Source of the DNA: Lingula anatina
Taxonomy: Eukaryota > Brachiopoda > Lingulata > Lingulida > Lingulidae
Assembly (NCBI RefSeq): GCF_001039355.2
Contig: NW_019773836.1
Span: forward strand, 360,539-424,538
Length of the DNA: 64,000 nt
Reading direction: 5' to 3'
A program made the position numbers and the translations under genes. The notes under the pieces were generated by a model, which did not search any database, was not told the origin of the DNA, and saw only the letters and a list, made by a program, of their open reading frames with translations. Positions 23,383 through 36,691 of the stretch are shown here, one piece after another (within the stretch, counting starts at the first letter, position 1; each line of letters starts with the position of its first letter).

Positions 23383-26300
23383 CATGGTAATGGAAATGGA
23401 ATAAGTTATGATGAAGGTATAATAATCAAAACAATTATCGTCTTCCTTCTATCTTAATACTATACATTAGTATTATTTCTAATAATGATAAAAATCCAGA
23501 TGATAAGAGGAAAAAGAAGAAGAAAAAGAAGAAATGTAGAAGAAGATGAAACAATTGTTGCTCATTTTTCTATGAGGCTTACAATGGATCAAACAAGCTT
23601 ATGTCCCCAACATTATCTTATAAGTCAATGTATACTCCGATCAACGATTTATCAAGTTTGTATTATTATCAATTTATTTTTTTCAGCGTAAAAGTGATCA
23701 GAAATGGAATTTATTCCCTGCCGCATCAGGTGCTCGTATATCATCGTTAGCATCAATTATTTGTTGCCTTTGAAAAGGCGCCGTGTTATGAGATAAAGAC
23801 TTATCGATATTAATCAATTTCCCATAATAATGACTCGCTATCTGACTGTATTTACACGCCTTGATAGGGCCTGTCTGTTTGTGTGCTCAATAGTGAACTA
23901 TGAATTATTGCATCAAAAGAGGTCTGAGATATAGTTTAGTGATTAAGTAATTTCTGTATCATTTCACAATGCGTATCAAAAAAACCTTTTGATTTTCCAG
24001 TGTTGACAATTACAGACAGAAAACACATTCATGCATTTAACTGTTGCTTTGTACATAAAAGAGTTGATCTATTTTGCAGAGTGATGAAAAGAGTTACACG
24101 GCAACATTAGTGCGCGCTGACACGCAGCACAGATAAAGTGAGATAAATAAATAAATAAATTCAAATATCTCAATAAAGAGGCCCATTACTGAGTTTACTG
24201 AGTTTTAAGATACTGAGATCCCAATAACGGTTCTAATAATTGTTTTATGCATAAAAATCGCTCATGTATTTATCTATTGTTTCACTGATGTACTCAGTTA
24301 AAGAATTTATGCCACGATGACACTACGGAGATTATCAAAAGTTATAAAAAAAGGATTGAAATATTTGTTTCCTTTTATTACGCAAAATAAGGAAGAAAAA
24401 AATTTAATCCATTTTAAATGTCAACTCTGCATAGATTTATATCCTAAACCATGAAATCATATTTCGAAGATTTCGTATGTTGTAAACAAGTGACAGTTAG
24501 AATAGCATCACGTAAAATCTCAAAATAAAAACCTAAATAGACTAAAATAAGAAATTCTGATTTGTGTGAGGTAAAATTAACCCATATCACGTTATTTTTA
24601 ATTGTAGGAATAGCACCATACATTTGTAAGGAATAACACCATACATCTGCTATACACTGAACATGTAAATGTCACATGCACACACATGATGTATAATTAT
24701 CACTAATGGTGAATTATAAAACATGATATTTTTGGATTAATCACGCAGTATTGGAATCATCTGTAAGATTCAACCACGCAAGTAAGCAGTTGTTTCACGC
24801 ATTATATATATGCATGTTTGCACGACATGCCTTGAAAGCCTCTGTAGTATTGATCAGTGACTAACGCTATTGAATAAAGAGGGTGCATGGGGGGGGGGGG
24901 GAGGGGGTAATTCTGTGAATAAATGGGTTTGGACATATTCTAAGTGTTTAAACATTTGTCGGACATCTTAAGAGTTGAGAATATATTTTCTTGTTAAAAA
25001 TGATGCTTTTGCTACATGTACGAGATGTGGTTTTGATATGAAGAACGGGCAACTTGAGGAATAAGCATACTCATATTTTAGGTGCTTTTTGTAACCATTT
25101 GCCAGTTGTTTAAGTTAATCTGAAATTCATTTTGTGTTTTGACATTGATGCCTGTCGAACGGTAGATAATTCACGCCAGGTTTTAAGAGTTAATCCGCAC
25201 AATATCCCACCTACAATTACGTGTTTTGTCTGAGATATTTTGGCAGCGTGGTTCATGGACGATTTGTCACACACGTTGTTTCTTAAGGGACTCATGAAAT
25301 CTAATTATATTTTAATTCTAAGATTTGGTCAGTCATACTTTTAGATAGGTGGTCCATTTGGTGTTTAATTGTCTAAGTATCTTCATATAGTCTGATTCTC
25401 AAAGCTTGACTTTTTAGTCTTGTGACCATGTTTTGAAAATGACGACAATCTTTATTACTGACTTAAATTTTATGTTAAAACGTATTAAAACACATTTACC
25501 ACCATTTCATATAAGTTTTCTTTCGGCAATTGAGATTAAAAACATTTGTTATTGAAATAATGCATTCAAATATTTGCTGTAAGAAAACCCCTTTCGCGTG
25601 TCTAATTAATTCTGTTTTCTCCTTCTTTAAATAGAATATAAACACCTTATAAGTTGATGCATGGATTAAATAATATTCCTTTCCGAAGACAGACGTGTTC
25701 TTCTGTGGAAAAGAACTTTTGTTATTTGCTGCCAAGCATAACACAAGGCACGTACACGTGCTGAAGGCGGGGTCTTATGTGGGAAGGAAACAGAAAAGGT
25801 TTTATTGCGAGAGAAAGAGACTAATTAGTTATCTTGTTTAATAATAATAAAAAAACTTTATTGGGGTTTCCGGAAAATATAAGTGGTTCTCGTTAAGTGA
25901 AAATGGCTTACCATAAAACTAACGTAATCATAGGTGCTTTGGTCCAAGTCTCTGTCCTGTTCTAATTAAGTTAATCTCACGTGTCACAGTTTCGCAACCT
26001 AGCTGTCACATTGTTTGCAGTTGCAGTACACGTGAGAGGTTTCGTGTATGCCTTTTAAAAACTTTGGAATATACGCCGATGGCCATTTTACACACAAAAA
26101 AAAAAACAAACTCATAAGTGATTTGTCTGTTCCACTGTAAGCAGGCATGCGTGCCTGAGTTTCAGTCACGGCTCTGGAACTTTCCAAGCGTGTTCCGAGC
26201 CATTCAGATGATTAATGCCATATACACAAAATCCTTAAAAAACATTAAGATCTGACGTAACCATCACGCCTTTAACAATGACAGCTAGCAACACAGAGGT

Positions 26301-27905
26301 TAGTATCTTAACATTGGTACCCGAAACTTTCTTTCCTTGTTCAAAAGTGTTTCTTCTGCTTGTTTTGGCCACCCAAAGACTTTACAGCAATCGCTGTCAT
26401 CACCATCACCATTCCAATCATTATCACTGAATTTGTTTATTATTATTATTATTTTATTAAATCAAGTGTAAACAGAATCCATTTTCTTATACTATCGCAG
26501 CAGCCAGTCACGAATGATGGAAAAGGATGAAGGCATTAATGCATGCAAAGATTTTTCCGCTTGTAAGGTTCAACATGTTGAGTGTATATTGGTACAAATG
26601 GATTTGTTGCGTAAAATGGCGCTCAGTTTTGCCCAAACACTGGTGTGTATTTCTGAGCCACGGCAAGTGACTCTGATCAGAGTGAAATACTGAAAAATGA
26701 CACATGCACGCACTGATCACGCAATGAGTACGTGATATGCCCAAGGTCATTAACAGAGATTTTAGAGGCTTTTTATCTTAAGAAGTATGGATTTTTAAAA
26801 ATACAAAATACTCTCGAAATATGAACTTTCATATCTTTGTAGCACAGAAGATTTAAAAAAGATTTTTGTCATGGTAAAACAAACACTTGCAATGTGCAAC
26901 CAAAGTACTAAAAACAGCTCAGACATCAGCCAAGGACACTACTTGTAAAATAGTTTAAACAATTGATATCACTAAGGTCTAGAAACGCTTTCGAGAAAAA
27001 TATTATATATACATAAAACGGCATAAAAGTATAGTACAGTATAGTATGGTAGTAAATTTGTTTTTTAAATGATAACTTCGTGTGTATTTACTTTTCCATT
27101 TTCCATCCAATGCGGCAAGTTATGCAATGCGTGCATGACGTCAAGACGCAGCATCGACGCAGAGAGCGTTCGCGTTCCCTTACCAATTAAAGGTCAAGAC
27201 GTAATTATCATAATTTGTAAAGCTTAGGCGCCGGGTGCGTTGCAATGGGTATCCATCTAACCGCCAAAATTTAAACATTTGTTCCTTGGCCCATTTGTGA
27301 ACTATCCTGAAATCCGTCAATATCCGCCCATAACGTTTTGCATAATGTTTCGAACAGACAAACAAACAAGCTGAAGGGGTCGAAAGCAAAATACCCTTGT
27401 CTGGGGTTATAACTCATAAGTCCTTATAAGACTTAAGTCCAAACACGAGGATTACAAAACAATTTCCAGGCAAACTTTGTTTACGTTTTCATCGATAAAT
27501 ACGGGGTCAACTTCTGTTTTTGTGGTTACGTGCTACCGTCCTCTGTGTCTCCGCTGTCCTTTTCCACCAGAAACTGCTGCCTGTTGTCGATTGCACTTTG
27601 CAGTGTTGATGCTGTTTCAACCACACACCTTTATGCCACAGTTTGAGATTCAGAGTGCAACTTCGACAGACTGTTAATGATTTCACTTCTTACTTCGTAT
27701 CAATCAAATGGCTCATTACAGAATGATGACAGTAATATCATATGAATTTTAACGTGAAGCGTTCTTTTCATTGTTATAGTACCACATAGAACGTTTAATA
27801 GCTATAGAACATTTGTAACCGTGGAATGATGAAGTGAACCGTGAAATACAATTTTAATATAAGTATACAAAGGAAAAACTGTAGATCAAATTGTTAATTA
27901 TTCAT

Positions 27906-27932
27906 CCTCCCACAAAGAGATTTTGTGGGAGG
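27906..27932. repeat. Perfect 11-bp hairpin with 5-nt loop
   Basis: CCTCCCACAAA, loop GAGAT, TTTGTGGGAGG, followed by GAAAATTTTTT. No gene is attached. It may be a short palindromic insertion. Confidence 0.6.
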
Positions 27933-28303
27933 AAAATTTTTTGCTTCCATTTTAAAATATTTTGTAATTTGAATTTTGACATGGAAAAATAGGAATAATA
28001 GACATGTTCCTATTCGTTATCCAACACAGAGCCGTATATTTAACGCAAATGTATCTTGACAGCATTCAGTGTTTCATTTCCTACAATTGGCTTCTCGAAC
28101 TCTAAAGACTAACCCCACTGACAGTCTAGGAGGAAAATGGTGTGAATGAATGATTTAGTTAATTGTGGTGATTTACGATCATGGCTCATTTATATTTGAC
28201 TCTAGGGGTCACGTCAACATGTTCTCATACGCTCATACGCTCAACCACACGGTCTATATACGTATTTGCCAATACGCGTACAGCTAGATACGTATTCTCA
28301 TTA

Positions 28304-28578
28304 CAGGGGCGGATCCAGGATTATTTGAAGTGGGGGTCGGCGGATGTAAAGCCGATCCTTCCCCCCTTGACGTGGGGTTCGGGGCCCGATGAAGGACCCC
28401 TAAAAAGTTTGGTATTTTAGAGGGCGAACGGTGCCATTTGATAAGATTTTGAACTATGCATGATTAAGCTAGTCAAAATTCTAATGTCAAGAGTGGACCA
28501 TTTGTGTGATTTTTTTTTTCAGCAATCGAAGGGGGGGGGGGGTTAGGAATCCCCTGACACCCCCTAAAGTCGCATGTG
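28304..28578 (+). mobile_element. GGCGGATCC-family element, copy 2
   Basis: Begins CAGGGGCGGATCCAGGATTA and shares the TTTGAAG, AAAAAGTTTGGTATTTTAGA and AGAGGGCGAACGGTGCCATT core and the CTGACACCCC 3' part with the copies at 1256 and 53481. The right end is diverged, so its boundary is approximate. Confidence 0.7.
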
Positions 28579-30662
28579 ATGTCCATGCCAGGCGTCGGTA
28601 CACGTATCAATCATTTGGACCTTTCCAAATGTCTGAAGTTCCCGGGTAGATTCCACTTCGTATAAATACGAACTGTACCTAATGCAATCCCTGTGCAAAT
28701 GTTAACTTCTCAAAGATAAATAAATCACTTATTTTTGAGATTCAGCTCCAACAACGAATCTTTCGTAACCATTTCAAACCATCATTTATTCTGTTTGTTC
28801 ATTAGGTAAAGGGGAATTTCTCATTCGCCAGGGACATGGGTAATCTGGAATGCAGCCTGATATATTGGTCGATCATCTGCACAATGTGGTCACTTTTGGA
28901 CACTTGATTTTCAATAAGAGCAACTTTCCATGTCAACAAATTATATAGTACTAGACATAAATAAAACCCTCAGTCAAATATTCAAAACAATAATGCATAC
29001 CCAGCGAGCATTTAATATTTTGGTTCCTATTTGGTTATCTTATGACATTGGCCTTACCCAGTGGTTGGGTACTACACATATAATATATTAAAATATATTA
29101 TATATTTTAATGTTTGTGGGAATGTGCAAAACTGTTCACCAAACTAAATAACTCTCACCTTGAGATAACCTTCGTGAAATCTCAGTTTTGAACATAATAT
29201 AAGTTTTAAATAACTGTTGCACTTTTGCAGCATATGTATTCCTGGAAAGAGGACACAATTGACCCACATCAAACCGACGTGTAGGTTCCAAGGCAGAAAC
29301 ACGCTTTATATTTTTAAAGGAGAAAAACGAAGCACTCCTTATTATCTGACCAGCCACGAGCAATGTTTTTTCGAAGTTGGAACCTTTCAACGGGCATTTG
29401 AAACCGTAAAACAAATAGCTTTAATTTCCGTGCAGAAGCCACTAAAGTATACCGCAGTACGTAAGATTGTGTCTTGTGCTTTATTTGTGGAGAACAATTC
29501 TGGGATTTAGGATACGAAGAAAGTGCAGGAATGTTTTTTTTTATAACAGGAAAAAAAAAAACAATGTCTGTTAACAGAATTTTCTTTTGATAGAAAGTAG
29601 TTAGTTCGAAACACATATTCTGTTCACAGCACCACAGCAGAACAGAAGCCACGTGTTTGATTAAATGTGTTCGTGTGTTTGCCGTTTGGAAAAAAAAAAA
29701 AAAAAAAAAAAAAACAAACAAACCATCAAAACATACGATGATCAAATTGGTTCCCCGGTCTAATCTTTCAAACATCCTAACATTTTTCAGGTCCAATGCA
29801 CATCTTTTAGTCTAATTCAAAATGTACAAAATATCTTGAATACACGCCAACATACCTTTTAGCGGTTTCAGCTGCTGCACATTTTATTAATACCAAAATC
29901 CTTCATGCAATCCAATGCATTTTCAATGTAGTACATGCAAGTATTTCATTTTTTAAATGGCTTATCTCGTGTCCTATTAGAATAAACAAATAACAGCGTG
30001 CAGAAATGGCATGGCAAATAAAACATTTTCACTTCTTGAATTGGCGGGATAATCGTCTAATGTCCACCCGTCAATTACCATCAAAACCAATTCTGTTCGT
30101 TTAGAACTAGTCGCCTCTTACGAAGCATGCGCAGCCGCTTGATACCTCTCATGAAAGGTCTGTACTTGTTAAACCAATCCTCAAGAAGTGGATTCTGCTT
30201 CTCAAGTGTTGCCAATGTGACTATCTAACTGATCAGGGCGCCAATTATCAAATTCAAGTAACAAAGGGGAACTGCAATCAACTAATTTAAAGAGACACTA
30301 TAACTTGGTTTGGTTAATCTGAGACAGTTTAAGCTTTAATCCAAGTAACAGCAAATCTCCATTACCACACTTCTTCGTAAAGAAACTTGCGTAATGACTG
30401 GCCATATCTGTCTTATATTGATTTTTTGTACTACCGATTCGCGCACGAAAGAGATCAAAGAGAAAGACAAAAACTGAATAACTTTTGTTTGCTTCATTGG
30501 TTTATCAGTCGCATTTTATTGATAATCATGATCTCGTTCATATACCAGGTACTAGGTTATGCTGCATCTTCTGGCAATCCAGATTCTGTGGTCTGTCGCG
30601 TTTTGCAAATGTTGCCTATAATAAAAAATCACCCTTGTTCTATTAAGTCCACTTTAAACTGA
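28579..30662. other. Non-coding interval
   Basis: An AT palindrome (TAATATATT AAAATATATTA) lies near 29078, with an A tract at about 29690-29714. The 160-codon minus frame at 29314-29796 owes part of its length to the poly-T tract and has no family resemblance. Confidence 0.5.
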
Positions 30663-30825
30663 ACGGCGTCCTTTCTGCGTCCCGGAGTACGACCCCGTTT
30701 GAGACTAATAAAAAATAATACTTGACGTGCCAACAACTGGCCGGTCAATGATGCTTGCATCTTTTTTTCTACGGCTACAGCGATGCCAGTTTCATGGTCC
30801 ACAAAGGACGCAGAAAGGACGCCGT
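30663..30825. mobile_element. 163-bp MITE with 20-bp perfect inverted ends
   Basis: ACGGCGTCCTTTCTGCGTCC at 30663-30682 and its exact reverse complement at 30806-30825. No coding capacity. Confidence 0.75.
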
Positions 30826-30864
30826 CCAGTGTTATAGGGGGCTTTAGGGATGTTCAATTGACGG

Positions 30865-31209
30865 TTAAAGGGATAATAACTCTTCGTATGAGATCTATAT
30901 TTCACAATAAAAACATTGTGAATAACTCATAGAAATATAATATATTCTGTTATACCACAAAAACGGCAGTTATAGCTATTTTTCTGATATCTGAGCTTGT
31001 CTTTAGACCACGTGACCTCCATTGATGGCTATACTCTGTTAAAATCTCTTAAGAGATTTTAACAAAAAACCAAACTTTTTAGAAAAAAAACAGGGACTAA
31101 CTTTGAATGTAAAAATGGATTCATTAACCATTGGTTAGTTTGGGAAAATTGTTGTTTACTCCAGGAAAATTCATTTTTTGGTCGAAACGAAGAGTTATTA
31201 TCCCTTTAA
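30865..31209. mobile_element. 345-bp MITE with TTAAAGGGATAATAACTC ends
   Basis: The outer 22 bp at 30865-30886 (TTAAAGGGATAATAACTCTT...) are exactly inverted at 31188-31209. The ends allow a TTAA or a TA target duplication. A perfect 26-bp palindrome centred at 31050 lies inside. A related sequence lies at 36973 (AAAGGGATAATAAGTCC) and in its duplicate at 41252. Confidence 0.75.
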
Positions 31210-31289
31210 GTTAAGTAGGCTGATATAATATTTGTACACATTTTTTTGTACAAGAGAAAATCGTTCATGGTGGGTGAGCTCACTTCATT

Positions 31290-31740
31290 CTGAATGCCTG
31301 TCTGTCTGCTAGTTGTTCAGCATGTGTGTGAGTCTGCCTGTCTGTCTGTTCGTCTGTTTGTCTGCCTGCCTTACTGTGTGACTGTGTGTGTGTGTGTGTG
31401 TATCTGCCTGTCATCCTGTCTGCTTGCTTGTGTGTCCGCCTGTTTATGTATCTGCATGCTTGCCTGTTGACCTGCATGCGTTGCTGGCTCTGTATCTGTC
31501 TGCTATACGGTCTGCCTGCCTGTCTGCCTATCTATGTGTCTGCCTGCCTGTCTGCCTATCTATGTGTCTGCCTGCCTGTCTGCGTGTCTGCCTATGAGCG
31601 TCTGTGTGTATGCATGCCTGTTTGCTTGCGGTCCGTCTGCCTGTGGGTCTGCCTAAGGGTATGTCTGCCTGTGGGTCTGCCCACAGGTCTGTCTGCCTGT
31701 GGGTCTGCCTACGGGTCTGTCTGCTTCTCTGCCTGTTCAT
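31290..31740 (+). repeat. Degenerate TGTCTGCC/TGCCTGTC tandem tract
   Basis: About 450 bp of imperfect 4- and 8-mer repeats (CTGCCTGTCTGCCTATCTAT etc.) with a (TG)n patch at about 31383-31400. Long cysteine-rich frames on the plus strand and RQTDRQT frames on the minus strand are by-products. Confidence 0.9.
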
Positions 31741-34597
31741 GTATTTCATCTTTGCTTATTTGTTTTACTACCTGTTCACCTTGCTTTCATTTTTTAAACC
31801 GACTTTCCTTTCTACTCCCACGTTAGACGTTTTAATTTCAACTTCCGGGGTATTTTTATGCTCGCGTCATATACCGTATAGGCCTTCATATTAATTGATT
31901 ATAGAAGCTTAAACCTAAGAACACGCCCCAGCAAATTAACAACGCAGGGATCATCCCGAGGCTACCTCAGCTGTATTTAAATGGCGATCAGCGTTCGATT
32001 CTTTCACTTAAACTTAAGCCAGCATAGCCGACTCTAGACGCTGGAGAAGTAGTGCCGCCCAGCCCAGCTAACTCAGAGTACAAGTAAGTATGCTGGGGTG
32101 AAAGTGTTGGACTGGGGTGTCTGTATGTCTGTTTTTCTCTCTCTCTCTCGAGTGTGAGATAAAGAAAAGGAGAATGTGAATAAGCGGGCTTCATGAAACT
32201 TCTAACGTAGTTAACTGTGGCAAAAAAGTATTTTTTTCCTTCGAGTGACTTTTTGTCTAAAGGAACGTTCGGTAGACTATTTTTGTAACTAAATGTATGT
32301 GCATAACTATGCTGAAAAAGAAATTATTGTTAGTATTAATCATCAATAAGATACAAATATATATCTTTAGTATTCTGAAAATGTTGATTACTTTATATAC
32401 AAGCTGTTGAGGTTGCTAAGAGTGGAAGAAAGCCGATAAAAAAGTGCCAAGACGAAAGTGTAATTAACAAAACTAAATCAAATCATAGATGAAAGAGCTT
32501 ATTTTATTGCGTGTGTGATGCCCATAATTAGTATTGAACACAGTAGGACTTGCAAACGTGTCATGTTGTAAGAATCTTTCATGAACCGTAGCGAAGGTTA
32601 AGTCGTATATCAGTTCTTTGGCAGGAGTGTGCAATGTTATTCGTTTCATTTTTTATCAAATCCTCAAGGAACATTTGGAATTGTTCTTAAAAGCCTCAAT
32701 GTTCAGCATTCTACGTGCCAAAAAATTAATTCGATATCGACAGTGAATTGTGAGGTAATAGGTCTGTCAAGGGGGTTCATTCCTTTACGTACTTTTACAT
32801 AATGGTTTTCTGGTGAACCCCGGGAACGAATTCACTTTAGCTTAATTGCCTTTGCTAATTTTCGATTGTTTAATGATATTGACTCAATTTTTGAGTCACA
32901 AGTTATACAAGGACATTCTACATTCTAAATATTCCAGAGTTCTGCTCCATTTTCCGTCAATCCTACACGCTGTATTTTTATTGCGTAGCGGCATGCTCTC
33001 TCCATTGCTTTATGTGATGACATAAAAATAGGATCCCTCTTATGTTAGCTCATCATAAATGAGATATTTTAAGAAAGGAATAGGACCTAAAATGAATTAA
33101 TTCTGTGTAGAAACAATCCCATTTGTCGGCGATTTGACAAGGTACATTGAGCGTCTGGCAAAGAACTTAATCTAATTTCATCAGCAAATGTTTACTTTAC
33201 CTCGATGCTGTTTGTCGATCAGTACACGTGGAAAAAAAGAATTACAAAGAGGTATAGATATAGTTTTTTATTGAGTGTTCGGGCGATTTTGTTTGTCTAT
33301 CAGATGAATATTCAGACGACGTGTTCATTTCTGCTGACATCGAATATACAGGGCTACGTGTAGTCTCGGTTTTTGTGTTATAGACTGCATGTCATATAAA
33401 CTAAAACATGTACAGAATCACGTTAATGCTTACAGTTCATTTACTGTTTGAAAAGATAACCAAAGAGAAGTTCTGGTAATGTTACGATACAAATTATGCA
33501 CCAAATTCTGACAAAATATCCATTGTCTAGGCCAAGAAAATGAGGTATATTATGATATTAATAATTACCTAAAAATAAGCCTGCTCAAACACTAAAAACC
33601 AAGACCAAAAGAGTGCATTTCTTTATTTAATAATAATATCAGTCAGCAAGATTGCCCAACACCAGGAAGTTCGTGAGTAGGGTGCCTTTTTTGTAGCTTT
33701 TGTCACAAAAGATTGCAAGAGTATTATTAAACAACTTCTTGAATTGCCAGTACCATTCACAAGTCGAATCACATAGGGTGCTTGATATTTGTATTTTAAA
33801 AATCAAACCTTACGGGCAAAGTAAACCAAAATTGGGAGCATTGTCAGTATCTGAGACGAGATGGCTCTATTCTGAAAGCCTTCCAACGGTTCACTGACGT
33901 ATATAATGGCATTACTTCCGTCCTTGCTGTCTGCTACTTAGTTATATACCGACATTTTGCTCAATTCGTACCAATCAGTGTAACTTAATGGGCTTAAGCG
34001 AATTGCAATATCTATTTGAATGGTAGGTCGACGACAGCACTAACCCAATCGTAGATGTTGGCAGTTTGAGCTGAGTGTTTGTCTGATGATGACTTTGGTG
34101 AACCAAGGTGACGACCCTTTTGACAACCTCATGTCACCTCCATAATACAAACAGAACATGGAAAGTCGGGAACAAATGTCATATTGAAAGGGTAGTGTAG
34201 GAGAATAGCTTTGTCAGCCACTTTTTCTTGTAATGGCGTTTGATGAAACTGTGTGTGTGTGTGTGTGGGGGGGAGGGGGGGGAGGGGGGTATATGGATGT
34301 ATAGATTTATTCCTCCATTTCTGCAAATTATTTTGTCTTTTCATTTCCTGTATTTCAATCTATCTTACCCAGCAAGCAACCCTAAGAAAGGAAAAAAGAA
34401 AGATTTCAGATCTCCAAGTTTATAAGTAGAGGTAATTAAATAATGCAGATAATCTAAAATGTGCCCCAAAATGGTCATTTTAAAAATAAAAATTAATAAA
34501 ATGGCTTTCCAATGTATTGTTTCCATTGGCAATTGCTGTTTGTCCTTTATTATTTCTGTTCTATATAATTAGTTGGCCAATTAAGTCAATTACCTTC
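31741..34597. other. Non-coding interval
   Basis: CT-rich patch near 32135-32150 and a (GT)n-(G)n patch at 34248-34290. No supported gene. Confidence 0.5.
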
Positions 34598-34741
34598 GGA
34601 TTAAAAGATTAAGACGCCTCCTCTTTTTAGCATCGTACGTATATATAATCACTAGTTTTTCCATATTTAACTCAACGACAAGAGGCGTATTAATCTCTTA
34701 ATCTGATTACATTCAGCGAGAGTTCCCGCGGATTTGGATCG
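34598..34741. mobile_element. Diverged relative of the 9458-9630 MITE
   Basis: Shares TTAATCT.TTAATCTGATTAC, ATTCAGCGAGAGTTCCCGCGG and TTGGATCG with the right arm of the 9458-9630 element. The inverted AAGACGCCTC/GAGGCGTATT pair corresponds to its centre. Confidence 0.5.
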
Positions 34742-36691
34742 TTCTAGTTTCATTTGGTATGAGTCTTTAACTTCCAACCGGAATTCCATCACATTAAAGA
34801 CAGTTGTTAGTTGGTGCTCTCTTCATATAGGGTCCTTGTTTCAAGAGCAAGTGCTCAATTAATCTACACTAGGGTAAAGAAGGGGCCTCTTCCGGTCATT
34901 TACTATGATACTGAGGCAATTGCAAAGATATAACAGCTGTTTTGCGTGGGGAAAGTGGTTCTGCATTTTTCTTGACGCAGGCACGGACATTAAAACCTTC
35001 ATGTCTCCTCCATCCCAGTGTACCACAAACTGTCATAGTCCCATTTATAACAAGAAAGAAGTAAACAAAGACTGTCAATTGTTCGTGATTTGGCCAAACA
35101 AGGCCGCTTTTCAAATTGTTGACTGTATCAAATGTTATTGCCTAAACTTTTTTGTTAGGGTATTATCCATTCGTTTGACAAAAGGCATGATAAGCTTTTA
35201 TTGCATACCATTTTGAGCGGGTTACATTTTACTAATCAAGGATACGTGACAGATGGAGGCGTTCTGTATAATTCCCGGTCATTACTGAGCTCACAAGTCG
35301 TGTTTAAAACAACTTTAAAACCGCTCACTGGCAAAAATGTTCATTAGTTTGGTAGTCGGATTATGGATAATAATTATGGAGCACAAGCTGAACAACCCAC
35401 GTTAGTCTGTTGAAGGTCTACACTGTACGACTAGGTTGGCCTCAAGCTCACGGCAAGTGAAATATTTTCAGCTTGTGCGCCAAATAATTGTCATTTATGA
35501 ACGTCAAAACCGTATATACGAAAGATTTACGTAATATCCGACACCTATTATATGCTCTGTAAACTGGATATACTTCATAGGCAGAAGTGTAAATAGCATT
35601 ACAACCACATCCTACAAAAAAGTCCGTCGTGTTTTTTTTTCGAAATTTACTTCGCAAAAATAAAATCAGAAAATAATGTTTATTAACATGCATCCCTAAT
35701 GTGATAAATATTTGTCTATGAGCATGGAATTTGTTCTTGCCTTACATGAGTGCGGACGCATTAACTAGTAATGATTTCGTCTTTTTAGATTAGAAATCTT
35801 TTTGTTATGCTAATCTGGTAAGGTAGATAACTAAGCGAGGGGTTTAACTGTTCTCAGGCAGGAGGAAAGATGTTCGTTTTGGAGTCCTGTCCCTGCCACT
35901 CCAATGTTCGTCAGACATTGCTTTGTCTGTCTGTTTTGCAGGTTTGAAAATTTGGCACCTTGCTGCCTTTGAAAAGTTTAGTCGTAGTTATAAATATTTT
36001 AGTCATGTTTATCTGCTATCGTGTCCCGTTTCCTCGTGACTACGATAGCCGCAAAATATTGGCTAAGCTCACAAATCTTTATCGTTCTGTGTTTTTTACA
36101 CTAAACCAACGTATTCCTATTTATACAGTCAGGTTAGAGGATCTATTTTGGGCGCTTTGGTCGCAGGGAATCGCCTGGGGATGCAAGATGGTGTCCAAAT
36201 GACCTCGATGGTCTGCCTAACGACCTCTCCTGGTCTGAATCGCTCTGCACTTATTGCCTAGAAATTTCTTGGTGTATGGAACTGTATGTTTTGCCTCCTT
36301 AAATTTCATTTTCCTACGCCCTTGGCTGCAGCAGCCAGAAAATGTGAATTAATGAAAATTGCATTTTACCCTGAAAAGACTAGAAAATTACTTTATTGAG
36401 TGACGTTTGGTTGCATTTAGTTGCGAGCAACATTTGCCAAAAAGAAATAAATATGAAAAGGCTATGTCCTAGACAAAACTTTTGCCTTCTCAAAAGATAA
36501 ATGATTTGTAAAATTCCTTAGAGACTGCGTAGGAGCTGCATTAATACACTAATACTTAACCTTTTATGCCGTCTTCTATGATGGAAAGACACTCACTGAA
36601 AAATTGGGTTTCCGACAAGGTTCATACAGTGGCTTCCAGTGGTATTTTGTCTTCGTAAGTAAATTAGATGCCAGTCGTCAGTAGATTAAGC
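34742..36691. other. Non-coding interval
   Basis: A good-looking isolated acceptor (TTTGTCTGTCTGTTTTGCAG, ending 35941) is followed by only a few open codons. The 80-codon frame at 35960-36202 has no family resemblance. Nothing is annotated as a gene. Confidence 0.45.

Larger units (their letters stand above)
18666..28303. other. Long non-coding interval with microsatellites
   Basis: No supported gene in 9.6 kb. Contents are (GA)n at 19583-19630, a CAGTGGCGGACCCAGG element terminus at 21611, a short AG run near 22828, (AAT)n at 23340-23380, a G run at about 24890-24907 and the hairpin at 27906-27932. Short frames such as 22682-23047 (plus) and 19786-20022 (plus) have no family resemblance or splice context. 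Confidence 0.5.

Noticed and set aside
29314-29796. 160-codon minus frame
   Set aside because: Part of its length is a poly-T tract. The rest has no domain, and it overlaps a plus frame of similar quality.
31280-31894. Cysteine-rich 146-codon plus frame and RQTDRQT minus frames
   Set aside because: Produced by the degenerate TGTCTGCC tandem tract. No conserved cysteine spacing or start context.
35922-35980. Strong isolated splice acceptor TTTGTCTGTCTGTTTTGCAG
   Set aside because: The following frame closes after a few codons in the readings tried, and no partner donor is evident.
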